Assembly (NCBI GenBank): GCA_012842545.1
Contig: DUSQ01000021.1
Coordinates: 1-16,843, forward strand
Source of the DNA: Coprothermobacter sp.
Lineage (GTDB): Bacteria; Coprothermobacterota; Coprothermobacteria; Coprothermobacterales; Coprothermobacteraceae
Direction: 5' to 3'
DNA length: 16,843 bases
The notes beneath the pieces are model-generated. The model saw nothing but the letters and a program-made list of their open reading frames with translations. It searched no databases and was not told where the DNA came from. Positions 14,929 to 16,843 of the stretch are shown piece after piece. The number at the start of each line of letters is the position of its first letter. The stretch's first letter is position 1. Both the position numbers and the translations under genes were made by a program.

Positions 14929-16316
14929 GAACTTTAGTCAATGTAGAAATTGCAATTGAGTCTGCAGTCTATAAAGTTGCTCGCAAGACGCTACCAGATC
15001 CTGCGGCTCCCGAGCGCCATCTCGTTGTTGTGAGTAAGAATGAAAAACTCGCTAATGTACTTCTTGAAGAACTGGAAAGTCGTGAGACGTTGGAAGAGTA
15101 CAAGGAAGTAGCAGATTTTTACGAGAATGAGCAGCCCTGGCTTTTCATAGCCATCGACGGAACTAATCTGATAGTCATAAATAACTCTAACCTTGTGGTG
15201 TACCATGAACAATCTGGAAAAACCACCTGCTTAACAGACCCTTTGTTTGATTTTACTCACAGGTTAACCTGGCAGGAGGAAGATGGAAGCAGGGTTAAGA
15301 CTATTAGCCAGGCCACTGTTCATGAAGACGACGTACTTCGTATCGAAGAGAGTGGGCTGAGAGTAGGTAGGATTCTCATACGATACATAGAGCAGCTATA
15401 TGATGAACAAGTTTTGGAAGAATCTTCTTTAACACAGGTTCATGTTAGTCCGCTCAAATCAAAAGCTGCCCCTTTCATTTTGGTAGCAGTGATTTTTGTT
15501 GCCATACTGGGTCTTGTATTCGGATTCAACAACTCTCATTTCACTGGGTGGCGTAAACCCACTCCAACACCTCCTGAAACTTCCACTACTTCCACTGTTA
15601 ACATAGGAAGTGAGGTTTTGGAGTTTGTCAACACTGCTACCAAGGCAAGCTTGGGAAATGTGCAAGGTAAATGGGTTTCAGTAAAGAACGGTCACTGGTA
15701 TGTGTCTGACGGTTCTTTTCTTTATACGGATTACGGAAAAAATGCTATGGGGACTTCTAAGGGAGTTTATGTTGGCAAACTGTGGTATGTTGACAGTGTG
15801 TGGTTCTTGGAGTACAGCGAAGGCATGGTTCATCTTAGTTCCCTTAAAGGTAACCAAGTATCTTTAATAGGCACGGACAAGTCAGATTTTGACAGCATTG
15901 TTGACTTTACCGCGTACTCGTCAGAAAAAACTGCTACTGCTTTAATTCTCGTGGAAGATGGTATTCATATCTACAGCGGTGAAAACTACTTAACCCTCAA
16001 GAGAAGTATTGGCTATCCAAATGGTTACAAGTACTTCGGGACAGTCAATAGAAATCCTCTAACGTTTTTGGTGAGCAATGGCAAGGACGTTAAAATCTTG
16101 CGCATAAAAGGTGAAGCTTTGGAAGATGTTGGTAGCGTTGATTCTTCTCGATGGGCAATGCTTTATGGCAATCAGGTGTATACTATTGACGGGAACGTTT
16201 TTCATACTCAATCAGTTGATTTACAACTTCCGTTTACCGCAAGTCGCATAGCTGCTATTGACGGAAACAATATATTGCTAAAAGAACCGTGTCAGCTGTT
16301 AGAAGTGAAACCATAA
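14925..16316 (+). CDS. Unknown single-pass membrane protein: cytoplasmic domain, one membrane helix, Thr/Pro linker, extracytoplasmic repeat-like domain
   Basis: I do not recognise this 463-residue protein as a named family. The cytoplasmic half (about residues 1-180) has no signal sequence. One hydrophobic helix lies at about 181-201 (FILVAVIFVAILGLVFGF), followed by a Thr/Pro-rich linker (about 211-224). The roughly 240-residue C-terminal half has recurring strand pairs of the type WYVSDGSFLYT, WYVDSVWFLEY, DGIHIYSG and MLYGNQVYTIDGNVF, suggestive of a beta-propeller or similar all-beta fold. The N-terminal part (NLIVINNSNLVVYHEQSG with CLTDPL, and later VHEDDVLRI) recalls the PP2C phosphatase core, where LYVANVGDSRAYL, QLT and PGDVLLL are usual, but the metal-binding aspartates are missing. 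A decayed PP2C-like domain is therefore possible but unproven. ATG 14925 overlaps the thrS stop by 4 bases. The topology with the C-terminus outside is inferred. Confidence 0.82.
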   Translation: MRTLVNVEIAIESAVYKVARKTLPDPAAPERHLVVVSKNEKLANVLLEELESRETLEEYKEVADFYENEQPWLFIAIDGTNLIVINNSNLVVYHEQSGKTTCLTDPLFDFTHRLTWQEEDGSRVKTISQATVHEDDVLRIEESGLRVGRILIRYIEQLYDEQVLEESSLTQVHVSPLKSKAAPFILVAVIFVAILGLVFGFNNSHFTGWRKPTPTPPETSTTSTVNIGSEVLEFVNTATKASLGNVQGKWVSVKNGHWYVSDGSFLYTDYGKNAMGTSKGVYVGKLWYVDSVWFLEYSEGMVHLSSLKGNQVSLIGTDKSDFDSIVDFTAYSSEKTATALILVEDGIHIYSGENYLTLKRSIGYPNGYKYFGTVNRNPLTFLVSNGKDVKILRIKGEALEDVGSVDSSRWAMLYGNQVYTIDGNVFHTQSVDLQLPFTASRIAAIDGNNILLKEPCQLLEVKP

Positions 16317-16323
16317 CATCATC

Positions 16324-16331
16324 AAGGAGGT
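16324..16331 (+). promoter_or_regulatory. Strong ribosome binding site of gcvH
   Basis: AAGGAGGT stands 8 bases before ATG 16340 in the 23-base gap after the membrane protein gene, so gcvH translation does not depend on overlap coupling. Confidence 0.85.
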
Positions 16332-16339
16332 AGGTAAAG

Positions 16340-16723
16340 ATGAAAGTTTTAGAGGGTTTAAAGTATTCCAAGGAACATGAATGGGTGAAGGTTTTGGAAG
16401 AAGGCAAGGTATTAGTTGGTATTACAGACTTCGCGCAGGACGAGTTGGGTGACATTGTTTTTGTTAACCTACCAGCAGTAGGTCAAGAGATTAAAGTGGG
16501 AGAAACACTCGCTTCACTCGAATCTGTTAAGTCTGCCAGTGATGTGTACAGCCCCGTGTCGGGGAAAGTAACCGAAGTTAACGAGAAACTTAAAAACTCT
16601 CCGGAATTGATAAACGAAGATCCCTATGGAGAAGGATGGATTGCTATTATTGAACTTGATGATGTCAGTGTACTGGACGCACTGATGAGCGCTGAAGAAT
16701 ATAAGCAATTCATCGGAGAGTAA
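16340..16723 (+). CDS. gcvH: Glycine cleavage system H protein
   Basis: This 127-residue protein is GcvH, the lipoyl carrier of the glycine cleavage system, which shuttles the aminomethyl group between the P, T and L proteins. It begins with the usual LKYSKEHEWVKV, continues with VGITDFAQDELGDIVFVNLP, and has the lipoylated lysine K64 in LESVKSASDVYSP. The end is also typical (NEDPYGEGWIAIIEL, then LMSAEEYKQFI). The length is normal for the family (about 125-130). No gcvT, gcvP or lipoate genes are present in the window; they may be elsewhere, or this may be a stand-alone H protein used in lipoate transfer. It is followed after 28 bases by the next gene. Confidence 0.97.
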   Translation: MKVLEGLKYSKEHEWVKVLEEGKVLVGITDFAQDELGDIVFVNLPAVGQEIKVGETLASLESVKSASDVYSPVSGKVTEVNEKLKNSPELINEDPYGEGWIAIIELDDVSVLDALMSAEEYKQFIGE

Positions 16724-16738
16724 TAACCAAGTGTATGT

Positions 16739-16745
16739 AGGAGGG
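16739..16745 (+). promoter_or_regulatory. Ribosome binding site of the last, partial gene
   Basis: AGGAGGG lies 6 bases before GTG 16752 and is the main evidence that a gene starts there. Confidence 0.7.
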
Positions 16746-16751
16746 AAATAA

Positions 16752-16843
16752 GTGGATTTACTTACGATTCAGAAAGAGATTCAAAACAAGAAGATCTTTG
16801 AGCTGCGTCAAATAGCGAATCAGCTGGGTGTCAAAAATGTAAA
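16752..16843 (+). CDS. Start of a gene cut by the window end; possibly transcription termination factor Rho
   Basis: Only about 30 codons are present, from GTG 16752 behind a good ribosome site. The fragment contains KKIFELRQIANQLGVKNV, which has the look of the SAP-like helix-turn-helix at the N-terminus of Rho (pattern LxELRxxAxxLGVxN). The same small fold occurs in other proteins, so Rho is a reasonable guess and no more. The frame is open to the last base. Confidence 0.45.
   Translation, partial: MDLLTIQKEIQNKKIFELRQIANQLGVKNV

Noticed and set aside
15260..15271. Perfect 12-base palindrome CAGGTTAACCTG.
   Set aside because: Same reason: chance frequency, no extension of the arms and no second copy noticed.
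1..16843. Mobile elements, CRISPR arrays, toxin-antitoxin or defence genes.
   Set aside because: No transposase, integrase, repeat array or small gene pair is visible; all genes are housekeeping or uncharacterised and share similar base use.

Overview
The window is a 16.8 kb stretch of bacterial housekeeping DNA in which every gene lies on the + strand: 17 protein genes (the first and last cut by the window edges) and one tRNA. By eye the base composition is in the mid-40s % GC. The gene set (RNase Y with YmdB, a YnbB-type PLP enzyme next to miaA, RecA followed by RecX, ClpX followed directly by Lon) points to a Firmicutes-like or deep-branching, possibly thermophilic anaerobic bacterium. A Coprothermobacter-type genome would fit, but that is inference from gene content and style, not a search result.

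Layout. Bases 1-3040 hold the two AAA+ proteolysis genes, clpX (5' end missing) and lon. A small gene of unknown function with an N-terminal membrane anchor (3024-3650) follows. Bases 3650-5842 hold rimO, a CinA C-terminal (PncC-type) gene and thpR. Bases 5866-7315 hold recA-recX. Bases 7315-9629 hold rny (RNase Y) and ymdB. Bases 9644-11843 hold miaB and miaA, which together make the ms2i6A37 tRNA modification. Bases 11815-12906 hold a compact YnbB/methionine gamma-lyase-like gene. tRNA-Val(GAC) lies at 12930-13004 and leads directly into thrS (13030-14928). A membrane protein of unknown function (14925-16316), gcvH (16340-16723) and the first codons of a gene that may be rho (from 16752) close the window.

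The block is extremely compact. Neighbouring genes overlap by 1 to 74 bases or are separated by at most 28, so no stretch without a gene comes close to 300 bases. Most starts are coupled to the preceding stop (ATGA, TAATG, TGATG). I found no rho-independent terminator. Two perfect TATAAT hexamers, one before recA and one before the tRNA, are the only internal promoter candidates I can point to. The theme is RNA and protein quality control: proteolysis, ribosomal and tRNA modification, RNA decay, recombination and tRNA charging.

I see no mobile element, CRISPR array or defence system. The least explained items are the membrane protein at 14925-16316 (perhaps a decayed PP2C-like domain joined to an extracytoplasmic repeat-like domain), the anchored protein at 3024-3650, two stem-loops bracketing the ynbB-like gene, and a tRNA promoter whose predicted start coincides with tRNA base 1.
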